This document shows, piece by piece, positions 10,116-18,664 of a DNA stretch of 64,000 nucleotides (position 1 is its first letter; each line of letters starts with the position of its first letter). The stretch is from contig NZ_VSZO01000012.1 in NCBI RefSeq assembly GCF_008312935.1, positions 534,664 through 598,663 of the forward strand, in the 5' to 3' direction. Below the pieces are notes generated by a model, which searched no databases, was not told the DNA's origin, and saw nothing but the letters and a program-made list of their open reading frames with translations. This DNA comes from Roseiconus lacunae (lineage in GTDB: Bacteria; Planctomycetota; Planctomycetia; Pirellulales; Pirellulaceae). A program made the position numbers and the translations under genes.

Positions 10116-10421
10116 TCAAAACAGCGTGTAGATGAAGGGAGCCGCCGGCGAGGTTGTTACGAATGCGAGTGCGACCAGAAGCAGCAAGACCACCACAATT
10201 GGTAGCAACCACCACTTCTTATTGTAGCGCAAGAACCAGATGAACTCGCGGACCAAGCCCGGGTCACTGGTGTCCGCTTGGGCGTAAAACGTTTGCTCGG
10301 CGTCACCGCCGGACGGCTGCTGAGACAGTTCCGTGCTGGTTGTTGTCCGCTCAGCGCCGGACTGACCAGTTCGGTGGCCTGTCTGATCACCGAGTTGCGA
10401 CTTTTGTTCTCGCTTCGCCAT
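10116..10421 (-). CDS. DUF5989 small membrane protein
   Basis: 101 residues from the ATG at 10421 (MAKREQ); the frame also opens from a TTG two codons earlier. The N-terminal half is hydrophilic and low-complexity. The C-terminal half has the family pattern LVREFIWFLRYNKKWWLLP, one transmembrane helix (PIVVVLLLLVALAFV), and the conserved end APFIYTLF. Such proteins commonly sit beside SxtJ-like proteins in gene sets linked to carbamoyltransferases and surface polysaccharide; the function is unknown. It begins two bases after the stop of the SxtJ-like gene (TGA-AA-ATG), so the two are co-translated. No carbamoyltransferase is adjacent here. Confidence 0.75.
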   Translation of the reverse strand: MAKREQKSQLGDQTGHRTGQSGAERTTTSTELSQQPSGGDAEQTFYAQADTSDPGLVREFIWFLRYNKKWWLLPIVVVLLLLVALAFVTTSPAAPFIYTLF

Positions 10422-10423
10422 TT

Positions 10424-11029
10424 TCAAAACATCCGGAAGTAAGACTCACCGTCGTTTAGCTCGCCGCGCTCAACGCTGCTGGTTTGTCGCCAAAAGGTCT
10501 CTGCGTCCACACCGCGACGCCGAATCGATCGACCGGACCAGCGAAACCAAATTGCTAGCGGTGTGACTAGCAAATAGTACAGCACAGCCATGGCGATGAA
10601 AGTCGCTATCCATCGCAAGGGAAACGTCAACCGCTCGAACGCGTCGATCATCATCGATCGTCGGCTTGGCGCCACGAGATAGACGACACTGAACAGTAGG
10701 CCGGTGATAGCAATAAGGATGGCAACGATAGTGCCAACTTTCGTCTGGCCTGCAACGCGATTGACCAACACCGCGAGCACTAGGCTTGAACAGGCCACTC
10801 CAATCCCCGACAGGACCGACGGCGGCAACTCGCCACCATCCGGGGACAGAGCACCATCCGGGGACAGAGCACCATCCGGGGACAGAGCACCATCCGGGGA
10901 CAGAGCACCATCCGGGGACAGAGCAGGGTTGCTTGCTAGCGACTGAGGTTGATTGCGATGACCGGGCATGGGGGACAGACCCTCTCTGTTAGGGCTTCCA
11001 CTTCCAGAATTCGATTCAGACGGGGACAT
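10424..11029 (-). CDS. SxtJ-like membrane protein with repeat-derived N-terminus
   Basis: 201 residues if read from the ATG at 11029. Residues about 67-201 look like the SxtJ membrane family: three hydrophobic segments (ACSSLVLAVLVNRVAG; VGTIVAILIAITGLLFSVVY; FIAMAVLYYLLVTPLAIWF) and a C-terminal GRSIRRRGVDAETFWRQ tail. The first 66 residues are Ser/Pro/Gly-rich and include five tandem copies of ALSPDG. That stretch, and the ATG itself, are made from the same GGGGACA motif scattered nearby, so the real start may be internal; in-frame TTG and GTG codons occur around residues 68-77. It is coupled to the DUF5989 gene. Function unknown. Confidence 0.6.
   Translation of the reverse strand: MSPSESNSGSGSPNREGLSPMPGHRNQPQSLASNPALSPDGALSPDGALSPDGALSPDGALSPDGGELPPSVLSGIGVACSSLVLAVLVNRVAGQTKVGTIVAILIAITGLLFSVVYLVAPSRRSMMIDAFERLTFPLRWIATFIAMAVLYYLLVTPLAIWFRWSGRSIRRRGVDAETFWRQTSSVERGELNDGESYFRMF
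10835..10924. repeat. Five tandem copies of an 18-bp repeat inside the SxtJ-like gene
   Basis: The unit accatccggggacagagc is repeated five times exactly, with no spacers. On the minus strand it reads in frame as ALSPDG, because 18 is a multiple of three. Its core GGGGACAGAGCA matches motifs at 10970-11076 and 62440-62685. Confidence 0.97.
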
Positions 11030-11076
11030 GATTCAGACGGGGACATAGCACGGTAATTCAGCGGGGGACATAGCAC
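10970..11076. repeat. Dispersed GGGGACA-type motifs (four copies)
   Basis: Copies read gggggacagacc (about 10971), cggggacatg (11021), cggggacatagcacg (about 11036) and gggggacatagcacg (about 11062). The second supplies the annotated ATG of the SxtJ-like gene. They continue the family seen in the 18-bp array and near the transposase at the right edge. They look like REP-type elements, but no clear palindrome partner is visible. Confidence 0.7.
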
Positions 11077-12001
11077 GATTGCGTTGCTAGCGGTAGTTAC
11101 GGAGACGGGATTCGTTCCTTAATGGCTGAAACGCAGTTTGCCCACTTCTGGTGTTTTACAAGCCAATATTTTGCGAGCAAATTGCGGAGCTGCTGGAATT
11201 TCAGGAGGCCGCTGATGAAACCATCCGTCAATGGTCTGCCGAATACGGAAGCCAAAAACTCGCCCGCTGAGCGTGGAGATGATAACCGCGGCGATCTCCC
11301 CGCCCCTGGTGCCTCCGACCAGCAATTTTGGGTTGATTCGTTTTTCAGAACGGCGAGTCAATCTTAACCAATCCAACCATAGCAAGGTATTGTGACGGGC
11401 CCCCGACGGCCGAAGCGGTACTTGACAATCTACGCCAAAGCGGCTCATCCGGACTTAATGAACACCACCCAATTGAGCCAATTCTGTGTGACCGCCAAAA
11501 TTGGCAAAAAAAGTCGCTCCACGGGCCCCCCGCCTTAACTCGTCATCGCCTAACGAGTTACCGTTCGGAGGACGATTCGGAGGATTTAAAATGCCTAAAT
11601 CTGCAGTTGACCGAGCGTGTGGGCCGCGTAACCTAGAGCTACCGATTGAGACCACTCGACGCGATTTTTCGCCTCGGGCAAGTTGGTCTTCGGCGACGTA
11701 AGCCTTTGCTATCTTTATAGTTGCGAACTTCGCTGCCGAATCCGACGACTGCCACCAGCGTCGAGATCACAAATTACCTATCTTCCGCGAGTTCGCCTCG
11801 CGTGGGGTTAACGCGGTCAGCTTGCGGCCACGGGCTGACATTCGTTGATGGTTGGATTCCTCCGCTAATGCCGTCTCCGAAACCTCACGGACCGGGCGCA
11901 AGAGGTGCCCGGTCGCGAACGCTCGCGAAGGTAGAACGACGATTGATCGTATCTGCCTCACATGCGTTCGACTCCGCTTCCATTTGCGTGGGCACCTTGA
12001 A
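11030..12001. other. Gene-poor spacer of about 970 bp
   Basis: No convincing coding region on either strand. The open frames here have no recognisable domain and arginine/serine-rich shadow-like composition. It holds GGGGACA motifs at its left end, a perfect 8-bp hairpin (11536-11560, TAACTCGT/ACGAGTTA), a second 8-bp hairpin (11890-11914, GACCGGGC/GCCCGGTC) and a short direct repeat TTCGGAGGA near 11564-11582. It may be decayed accessory DNA. Confidence 0.5.
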
Positions 12002-13810
12002 TCAGTTTGGTCGCAGCCCCGCGATGAATTCTCCTCTGGTTTTTGCACCGCTAGAAACCTGAAGTCCCAACTCTTCGGCGAGCCGCGTCCACCGTTGCCG
12101 CAACTGATCGGACAGCGGTTCCTCGCGTTTTAGTTCATGCCCGCGGTATGCCTCGTAGTATTGACTGGTGAGGTGTTTTCCACGCGATCGCATTTTTTTG
12201 GTCCCCGGTTCTAACCCATGCAATGCGCCGGCGGAACCAAATCGCTGCACGGCAATAAAGTCTGGCTGCCCCGGTGAAACATCGCTGACATAGACCGTCG
12301 CGCCGCCGCCTTTCCAAATCCGTTCCTGCAGTTCTGAAACACCGACCTCCTGAACAGCAACTCCGTGTTGCAAAGACAGCACCGAAGCTTCACCTGCCGC
12401 GGTACCCAATGACATCCAAATCGGCTCGAGCCGCAACGCACAGAATCCCACATGACTGGCGCTGCATGCGACGGGAACAAGGAGGTTACGTAACTGCTTC
12501 GGGACGATCACTCCGTAGGGAATTTGATAGGGAGCGACAGCCTTGTAGAACTCGCCACGATGCGTTCCGCCGATCCGAGGCCCTTCGTGTCCCGTCCCAT
12601 GACAGTTATGACTGTACTCGCCAACCGCGATCGCATCGCGGTGCAATTCAGCTCGCGAGTCACCTTGGGCGTACTCCGTGTCTGCTTCGGTGTAGACATA
12701 CTGCCCGACCATTCGCCTCGCTTCACGCACGTAAATCTGAGGTGGTAGATAGCCGCTTTCTTGAAACTCATCGCGACAGAGCCCCCAGGTCGCAGCTTCG
12801 CTTCGAAACGGCTCTGGCACCGCCGCATCAGTTTGCAAAAAGTGAATCAATCCGAGTTGCCAATTGAGATGCTCTTGCTCGATTTTCCGACGCGTCGCCA
12901 AGTCTCCTTCGGGATAGTCAACATTGTGTCCCGGCAGCGATAACCTGACCAATCCTTTGGATACATCGTTGATGTCATGTTTCCGATTGGGGAGGGCAGG
13001 CAGATGTGCCTTCAAAATGAAGGGCCGTCCGGGATAACCGAACGCGGCTTTAAACTTTCCCGCTTTAATTAACGGAACGACCGCAACATAGTCTTCGCGT
13101 CGATAATCATCTGGGACCGGGATGGCGATACGATTGGGTTCGTCTTGGGTCATGCAAAGGCGATAGTTGTAGCCTTGCAGCTGACGATCGGCCTTCAGCG
13201 GGGCCAACGACTCGCCATACTCTGACCGGGCCTCGCGGCCGACGCGGAATGGAACCCCGGCGGCGGCCAGTAAGTCCCCTTCGTAAGTCGCATCGATCAC
13301 CATCTCTGGCACGACGACTGCCTCTCCGGAGGACGTTTCAAACCTTAGTTCTTGGATCGCCTGAGCATCGATTTTTGTGGAGGTCAAACGATGACGCTTA
13401 AGGATTCGAATCGTTGGCTTTTCGGCGAGCATTTCGTGAAAGACGAGCCGATTGACCGATGGCTCGCCGTGTGTTCCCTGCCATGAATCGCGAACCTGAT
13501 CAGATTGTTCGCCGTAGTGTTTCACATAGTGACTTCGCACACGCTGGCTGAACTCGAGAAACGCACCGCTGAGCGATTCAAAACTGTGGAAATCCGAGTG
13601 CGACAGACCATGTGTAGTCAGTCCACCGATGCGGTTGGTCGGCTCGATCAACAGGACATCGATGTTTTCATCGGCGGCGGCGAGTGCGGCAGAGATCCCG
13701 CCGGGCGTCGCACCATAAATCGCGACATCACAATGCAACGGTTCGCCGCCGCAGGCAAACGCGGGGGCGAGCACGGTTAGCAGCGCGACGATTACTTTGA
13801 TTTCGGTCAT
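12002..13810 (-). CDS. Secreted FAD-dependent oxidoreductase (paralogue without golvesin domain)
   Basis: I chose the ATG at 13810 (602 residues), which gives a normal signal peptide (MTEIKVIVALLTVLAPAFA); the open frame extends 26 codons further without need. It has the FAD-binding Rossmann motif DVAIYGATPGGISAALAA, then GGLTTHGLSHSDF, DATYEGDLLAAAGVPFRVG and PPQIYVREARRMVGQYV. These are shared almost position by position with the protein at 4860-6995, so the two are paralogues of the FAD_oxidored family (PF12831). It lacks the C-terminal golvesin-like domain and ends after a short basic tail. Likely exported; substrate unknown. It stands alone beside a gene-poor region. Confidence 0.78.
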   Translation of the reverse strand: MTEIKVIVALLTVLAPAFACGGEPLHCDVAIYGATPGGISAALAAADENIDVLLIEPTNRIGGLTTHGLSHSDFHSFESLSGAFLEFSQRVRSHYVKHYGEQSDQVRDSWQGTHGEPSVNRLVFHEMLAEKPTIRILKRHRLTSTKIDAQAIQELRFETSSGEAVVVPEMVIDATYEGDLLAAAGVPFRVGREARSEYGESLAPLKADRQLQGYNYRLCMTQDEPNRIAIPVPDDYRREDYVAVVPLIKAGKFKAAFGYPGRPFILKAHLPALPNRKHDINDVSKGLVRLSLPGHNVDYPEGDLATRRKIEQEHLNWQLGLIHFLQTDAAVPEPFRSEAATWGLCRDEFQESGYLPPQIYVREARRMVGQYVYTEADTEYAQGDSRAELHRDAIAVGEYSHNCHGTGHEGPRIGGTHRGEFYKAVAPYQIPYGVIVPKQLRNLLVPVACSASHVGFCALRLEPIWMSLGTAAGEASVLSLQHGVAVQEVGVSELQERIWKGGGATVYVSDVSPGQPDFIAVQRFGSAGALHGLEPGTKKMRSRGKHLTSQYYEAYRGHELKREEPLSDQLRQRWTRLAEELGLQVSSGAKTRGEFIAGLRPN

Positions 13811-14293
13811 GACAAGTGAACTGGAGCGGAAGAAGAATGGAGCGCTGGCGATGAATCGATGGGCGTCAGAGACGTTTGCCGTGCGCAAAGCATAACGAAC
13901 GTCACACGCCCCGTCACAAAATCAGAGCGAAGGAGATCGTTTCTGATTACGAGTCCGAATTCCGCTCTCATCTCTCGAAGCGGCATCAACGATTGTCGTT
14001 CGGATCTCCGAGCCGACAACGCTCAACGAAGCCGCTGACGACTCGGAGAGTTGAGCGACAATCGGAGCAAAGAAAAGAGCGATAAGACTGGTAAAAGCAG
14101 TTCATCGACTTCCCTTACGACGTCCCCCTCACACGACAGGATTGGTCGAATTTTGTCGTTTGCCGTAGCTGCCGAGCATCACAAAGCACCCTTGGCTTGG
14201 AGCAGTGAACTGCGCCGTATACCGGAAGGCGACTCATCCATCGTGGTACGGCATTCGGACGATGGTTGATGTCGGATGGAACCAGCTTTGCGA
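13811..14293. other. Intergenic spacer of about 480 bp
   Basis: Apart from the inverted repeat at 13990-14064 I see no gene, RNA or clear promoter. Short open frames here have no recognisable features. Confidence 0.5.
13990..14064. repeat. 23-bp imperfect inverted repeat (long hairpin)
   Basis: Arms at 13990-14012 and 14042-14064 match at 19 of 23 positions; both ends are exact (CGATTGTCG and CTCCGAG in arm 1) and the loop is 29 nt. It lies downstream of the secreted-protein gene at 14294-15208 and upstream of the FAD oxidoreductase, both on the minus strand. There is no T-run, so it is not a classic intrinsic terminator. Confidence 0.7.
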
Positions 14294-15208
14294 TTACTCA
14301 ACCAGCCGATCGCGAGCCGACACACCCCAGTACAAAAAGTGTGGTTGATTGCCAACGTAAGGCTTTGCGCGTCCGCACTCCCAAACCTTCTCACGTTTGT
14401 ACTCGAGAATCAACGGCAGGTTTGCCAAACGAGCTGCGGCGAAGCGCCATTGCGGACCGTCGTCTAGATCAATCGCTTCGATCAACAATACCAATTCTGG
14501 ATCCGTCCCCATCACGAAGGCAAACACCGCGCCGTCAATCACGTGGTGACGCTTGCTTTGATAACGATAAAGCGGTTGAGCGAGCAGTCGTAACGATCCT
14601 TGTCCGTCGCTCAAGCCGGTAGGTATTTTTGCTTCAAACCCACGGGCGAATTGCCTCATTTGGGTCAATCGCATCCGCTCGGTTTGCGCGGGCACCGGTG
14701 CATTTGGAATCTCGGCGGGCGTGACACCGGCTTCGGTCGTTGTCCAATCTGGAACAGCCCCGCGCCGACTTACGCGAGGCTCGTGTTTGGTGTCGATGCC
14801 GACGAGTGAAAGCGAATGAAACTCGTGCGATAGTCGACGTTGGTTCGAATCAACAGGAGAGATGACCGACCAGATTGCGCCGATCACTTCCGGACGCCCG
14901 TCATTGGTCCAGACAAACGCGGCCCCGTGAGTGTCGCGAACGCGTACCGGATTGGTGAAAGTCAAGATTGGCGCGGGCTGCAGTTGCAGCAACTCTGCTT
15001 GATTTGCTGACCCTTCGCGACTGTCACTGCGAAACATTTCGTACGCCGCCGCTTCGTCGCGGTAAATACCCAACCAACGCGTGCGTTGTTCCTTATTCAA
15101 CGTATTGTCTTCGGCAACACCGTCTGTGGCCGAACGGTCTTGTGCCACCCCGGGGCTGGCAATGAAAACGGCAAGCGCAATCAGCATTCCAATCACTCTC
15201 GGTGACAT
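14294..15208 (-). CDS. Secreted protein of unknown function
   Basis: 304 residues from the ATG at 15208, which begins a good signal peptide (MSPRVIGMLIALAVFIASPGVA, cleaved after about residue 23). The mature protein has no cysteine-rich or transmembrane segment and no catalytic motif that I recognise. Noticeable stretches are FTNPVRVRDTHGAAFVWTND, which reads like part of a small beta domain, and the C-terminal KPYVGNQPHFLYWGVSARD. It may be a periplasmic or cell-surface protein peculiar to planctomycetes. It is divergent from the vWA gene with about 280 bp between. Confidence 0.65.
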   Translation of the reverse strand: MSPRVIGMLIALAVFIASPGVAQDRSATDGVAEDNTLNKEQRTRWLGIYRDEAAAYEMFRSDSREGSANQAELLQLQPAPILTFTNPVRVRDTHGAAFVWTNDGRPEVIGAIWSVISPVDSNQRRLSHEFHSLSLVGIDTKHEPRVSRRGAVPDWTTTEAGVTPAEIPNAPVPAQTERMRLTQMRQFARGFEAKIPTGLSDGQGSLRLLAQPLYRYQSKRHHVIDGAVFAFVMGTDPELVLLIEAIDLDDGPQWRFAAARLANLPLILEYKREKVWECGRAKPYVGNQPHFLYWGVSARDRLVE

Positions 15209-15490
15209 CGCATAGGCTCCCAGGCAAGACAACAAGAATCAACGGTTAACAATTTAGTCACTACGTCTATTATGGCGTGACGCGTCAGTTCGATCAAATC
15301 TCCCTTGTCACAATTCGATGAGCGCTGTCGCGGCGCAAGACTGGAACCCGAAAATTGCCGCTTGTGATCCCGAGACGACAAGGGCAGGACTTCACGAGGG
15401 TCAGCTTCGGGAAAAGGCACGTCGTCCTCGGCGGGGGAGCTTCGGCTATACTAAACGGGGTCAATCTTTCTGAGAAAAAGGCACGCTCCT

Positions 15491-17389
15491 ATGAACGAAA
15501 CGACAGCGAAGGCACTGCCTCGAATTCCGGAAGATCAATCCGATCAAGAGTCATCGAAGAAATTTCAGCTCGTTACGAGTAGCTCCGTTTCGGTGCTCGT
15601 CCACACGGTGATCATCCTGGTGCTGGCGGTCATTACCGTCGACCTACAGAAATTCCAGGAGTTTGATTTGATCGCTTTACCGCCTCGACCGGTCGAAGAC
15701 GATCCTCCAGTGGAGGTCGAACTGGAACCGGAGATCCAGGTCGTTCCTCCCGAAACCGCGTCACTATTTTCGGCAGCCCCGGCTCCCACCAATATGTCAG
15801 CCGGTGCGGCGACCACGCCGGTACTTGACCAGACGCTTGTCGCGAAAGCAGAAATGTCTGACTTACAGATTGCAGCTCCGACGATGGGGATCCCCGATTC
15901 GATGGCCCTCATTGAGGCGATTCCTGACGCGAAAGTGAAAGGAGAGGCGCGCGATATCGTAGACAACTATCAACAAGCGCTCGATCGATTAGCGCAAGAG
16001 CTACTTTGGATGCTCGATGAGGGGCCCGTTCTGGCAATCTGGTGTTTCGATCAGTCCAACAGTATGAAAGACGACCAAAAAGAGATCCGGGATCGGATCG
16101 AATCCGTCTACCAACAACTCGGCCTCGACGGCCGTAGCCGGGGAAACGCACTGTGGACCGCCGTAACCAGCTATGGACAAGGTTTTGTCGATCACACCGC
16201 ACATAAGCCGACGCCCAACTTGGATCAAATCCGAGCCGCCATCGATGCCGTACCGATCGACGAATCGGGCCTGGAAATGATGTGCAGCGCGGTCGGCAGG
16301 ACAATCAATACCTACCGAGACATCTCTCGGCGAGGACGGCAGATGGCTTTGATTTTGGTGACCGATGAAAGCGGCGAGCGAATCAATAACGATGCCTACC
16401 TGGAAGAAGCCATCGAAGTCGCGAAGGCCGCGAATTGCAAGGTTTATGTACTCGGTCGAGAATCTGTGTTCGGTTACCCCTATGCGTTCATCCGCTGGCG
16501 ACACCCACAGACGAATCGAGTCCACTGGTTGCGAATCGACCGTGGCCCGGAGACAGGGTTTCCAGAACAGTTGCAAACCAACGGTTTTCGCAGACGCCAT
16601 GATGCGTTCAGCAGTGGTTTCGGACCTTACGAACAAACCCGCTTGGCACGTGAGACCAATGCGATCTTCTTTATGTTGCCTTCGGTGGAAACCGATTTAG
16701 TTCGCGCGACAAAAGTCAAATACGACATGGAAGCGTTGCGGCCTTATCGCCCCGACCTACGTGCCCGCATGGAAGTGCTGACGGACCGCAAAGAATTTCC
16801 CCTTCGAGCGTTGATCTGGCAGGTGATCCAAGATCTAAATCCCTACCAAGAAAAATCGAAAAACGTCGTCGAAATGCGAATGGACTTTTCGCTCGATCCA
16901 CAAGAATTCGTTCAGCAAGCGAGACAGGAGCAAGCAAAGGCGAAGCAGCAACTTCAGTACATGGCCCGAGCGGAACAGTCATTGATCGAAGGCAAAAAGC
17001 TCCGCGATCAGGAAGCAGACCCACGCTGGCAAGCCAACTACGATCTAGTCCTCGCGCAATTGGTCGCCTATCAGGCTCGGATATATGAATATGGAGTCGC
17101 CCTGGACGCATTCATGGCTAATCCAAAAACCGCACCGCAGACCAGAGGGGATCGAGTCCTTCATGACTGGGACATCCACACCGTCAAGCAAGTGAGAACC
17201 GAAGAAGCGAAACCCTATATCGATCGGGCTCGCAGCATGTTCGCAGAAATCCAGGAAGAGCATCCCGGATCGCCCTGGGCGGCGCGTGCAAAGTGGGAAC
17301 TGGATCGCGGTTTCGGAGTCGACCTTCGACCGCAGTACGATCTTCCCTACAAGAACGTCCCCAATGCCATGGCACCGCCAAAACTCTAA
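15491..17389 (+). CDS. Membrane-anchored von Willebrand factor A domain protein
   Basis: 632 residues. A short cytoplasmic N-terminus is followed by one transmembrane helix (VLVHTVIILVLAVITV, about 35-50) and a Pro/Glu-rich linker (about 57-90), a layout like TonB or TolR-type periplasmic proteins. A vWA domain follows, beginning VLAIWCFDQSNSM at about 180: DQSNS fits the DxSxS metal-binding (MIDAS) motif, and ALILVTDESGER is the later conserved strand. Residues about 465-570 are helical and Gln/Arg-rich, perhaps coiled coil. It faces two TPR proteins on the other strand. A protein-scaffold role in the envelope is plausible; function not known. Confidence 0.75.
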   Translation: MNETTAKALPRIPEDQSDQESSKKFQLVTSSSVSVLVHTVIILVLAVITVDLQKFQEFDLIALPPRPVEDDPPVEVELEPEIQVVPPETASLFSAAPAPTNMSAGAATTPVLDQTLVAKAEMSDLQIAAPTMGIPDSMALIEAIPDAKVKGEARDIVDNYQQALDRLAQELLWMLDEGPVLAIWCFDQSNSMKDDQKEIRDRIESVYQQLGLDGRSRGNALWTAVTSYGQGFVDHTAHKPTPNLDQIRAAIDAVPIDESGLEMMCSAVGRTINTYRDISRRGRQMALILVTDESGERINNDAYLEEAIEVAKAANCKVYVLGRESVFGYPYAFIRWRHPQTNRVHWLRIDRGPETGFPEQLQTNGFRRRHDAFSSGFGPYEQTRLARETNAIFFMLPSVETDLVRATKVKYDMEALRPYRPDLRARMEVLTDRKEFPLRALIWQVIQDLNPYQEKSKNVVEMRMDFSLDPQEFVQQARQEQAKAKQQLQYMARAEQSLIEGKKLRDQEADPRWQANYDLVLAQLVAYQARIYEYGVALDAFMANPKTAPQTRGDRVLHDWDIHTVKQVRTEEAKPYIDRARSMFAEIQEEHPGSPWAARAKWELDRGFGVDLRPQYDLPYKNVPNAMAPPKL

Positions 17390-17521
17390 GGGATCGCTTC
17401 GGCTGCTGAACCTTCAATCAACCTGCTCGCGAAATGGTTCTGGGGCCGATTCGGACCTGGGTTTCATAAAAGAAGCGGTGAATGACTCGTGGTTCGTCAA
17501 CACCTAAAGCTACGATCAGCA

Positions 17522-18562
17522 TCACTGGTTGGCCCATACACTGCCGGCGTAGCGTTCATTAAGCAAGTTCTTCGCGGCAACCGAACGATCGGGATTCTTC
17601 AATTCGTCCCATAGTTCAACAAGGTTGTGCAAAGCTTCCGCATGGATATCCGAATCCGCGTAAAACAAGATCTCGATGTGCAGATAGGCCATCAGTGCTT
17701 CCTTGGGTTTACCGGCTTTTCGGTAGCACTCCCCTAACGCGTTGTAAGCTCGGCCGAACAATTCGGCGTCAGAAGAATCATTCTGGTCAATGATGTTTTC
17801 GATTTCGGCGATCGCTTCTTCAACCGATCCAGTCTCCGCGACACACCGAGATTTACCGATTTGGGCAAATAGCTTTTGCCGCTTGGCTTCAACGCTATTC
17901 GATTTGTCAGCGAGTACCGCATCATAAATCTGTTGGGCGCGTTGATAGTTGCCTTCGGCAATCGTGGCACGTGCTTCAGACAGCTTTGCACGCAACGAAT
18001 AGGATGGCCAAGGCGCCTTGTTGGAGACCGCTCCGTAATACTTCACCGCTTGCGAATAATCACCTTGCGCGAGCGAGAGATCCCCCAACAGCTCTGCGGC
18101 CGAAAAAAAGTGTTGACTGCGTGGTGCGGCCCGAACAAATGCCAACATCGCCGCGGCTGCTTCCCGCTTGTCTCCCCCAGTGGTGAGCGCTAGTTTTGCA
18201 CGAACAAACGCGAGATAAAAAATCAAATCTTGACGAACGAGTTCACGTTCGATCTCCGCTGGGTTGACCATTTGCAGATCCACCAACGCCGCCTTGTGTT
18301 TACCGGCGATCGCCCGTGCTCGACCTGCTTGCAGACCGGGTGGATCTTCGGCGAACGTGACACGGCTGATCTCATTGACACTTACGGATCGTTTCGATCC
18401 CCGAACATCAATCTCCACCGCAACCGGTGAGACGCCGACAACGTTCCCTTCCAATCGTGCCCCGCTGGTCGAATAGATCTGATCGGATTGAGCCACGGCG
18501 TGACCGGCCAACAGAGATAGCAGCAGCAGGATCAATTGACCTTTGATTATCTTACCCATCAT
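17522..18562 (-). CDS. Secreted TPR protein (short)
   Basis: 346 residues with a clear signal peptide (MMGKIIKGQLILLLLSLLAGHAVA). Residues about 29-70 form a small beta segment (SGARLEGNVVGVSPVAVEIDV), followed by tandem TPR-like helical repeats (for example AAELLGDLSLAQGDYSQAVK, EARATIAEGNYQRAQQIYDA and AYNALGECYRKAGKPKEALM). TPR arrays bind other proteins, so this is likely a periplasmic adaptor. It lies 102 bp downstream of the 1011-residue TPR gene on the same strand and converges with the vWA gene; the three look like one functional group, by context only. Confidence 0.75.
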   Translation of the reverse strand: MMGKIIKGQLILLLLSLLAGHAVAQSDQIYSTSGARLEGNVVGVSPVAVEIDVRGSKRSVSVNEISRVTFAEDPPGLQAGRARAIAGKHKAALVDLQMVNPAEIERELVRQDLIFYLAFVRAKLALTTGGDKREAAAAMLAFVRAAPRSQHFFSAAELLGDLSLAQGDYSQAVKYYGAVSNKAPWPSYSLRAKLSEARATIAEGNYQRAQQIYDAVLADKSNSVEAKRQKLFAQIGKSRCVAETGSVEEAIAEIENIIDQNDSSDAELFGRAYNALGECYRKAGKPKEALMAYLHIEILFYADSDIHAEALHNLVELWDELKNPDRSVAAKNLLNERYAGSVWANQ

Positions 18563-18664
18563 TTACTCTTTCACAGAAAAAGAATCGACGTATGACAATA
18601 CATGCCGACGCTACGTTGGCCAGGATACACCGTGTCTCGCGAAAATGGCATCGCTACTTCAAAT

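Noticed and set aside
10835..10924. CRISPR array
   Set aside because: The 18-bp copies are adjacent with no spacers and are in a coding frame, so this is a tandem repeat.
11119..11448. Gene on the minus strand (109 codons)
   Set aside because: No recognisable domain and composition like a shadow frame; no ribosome site.
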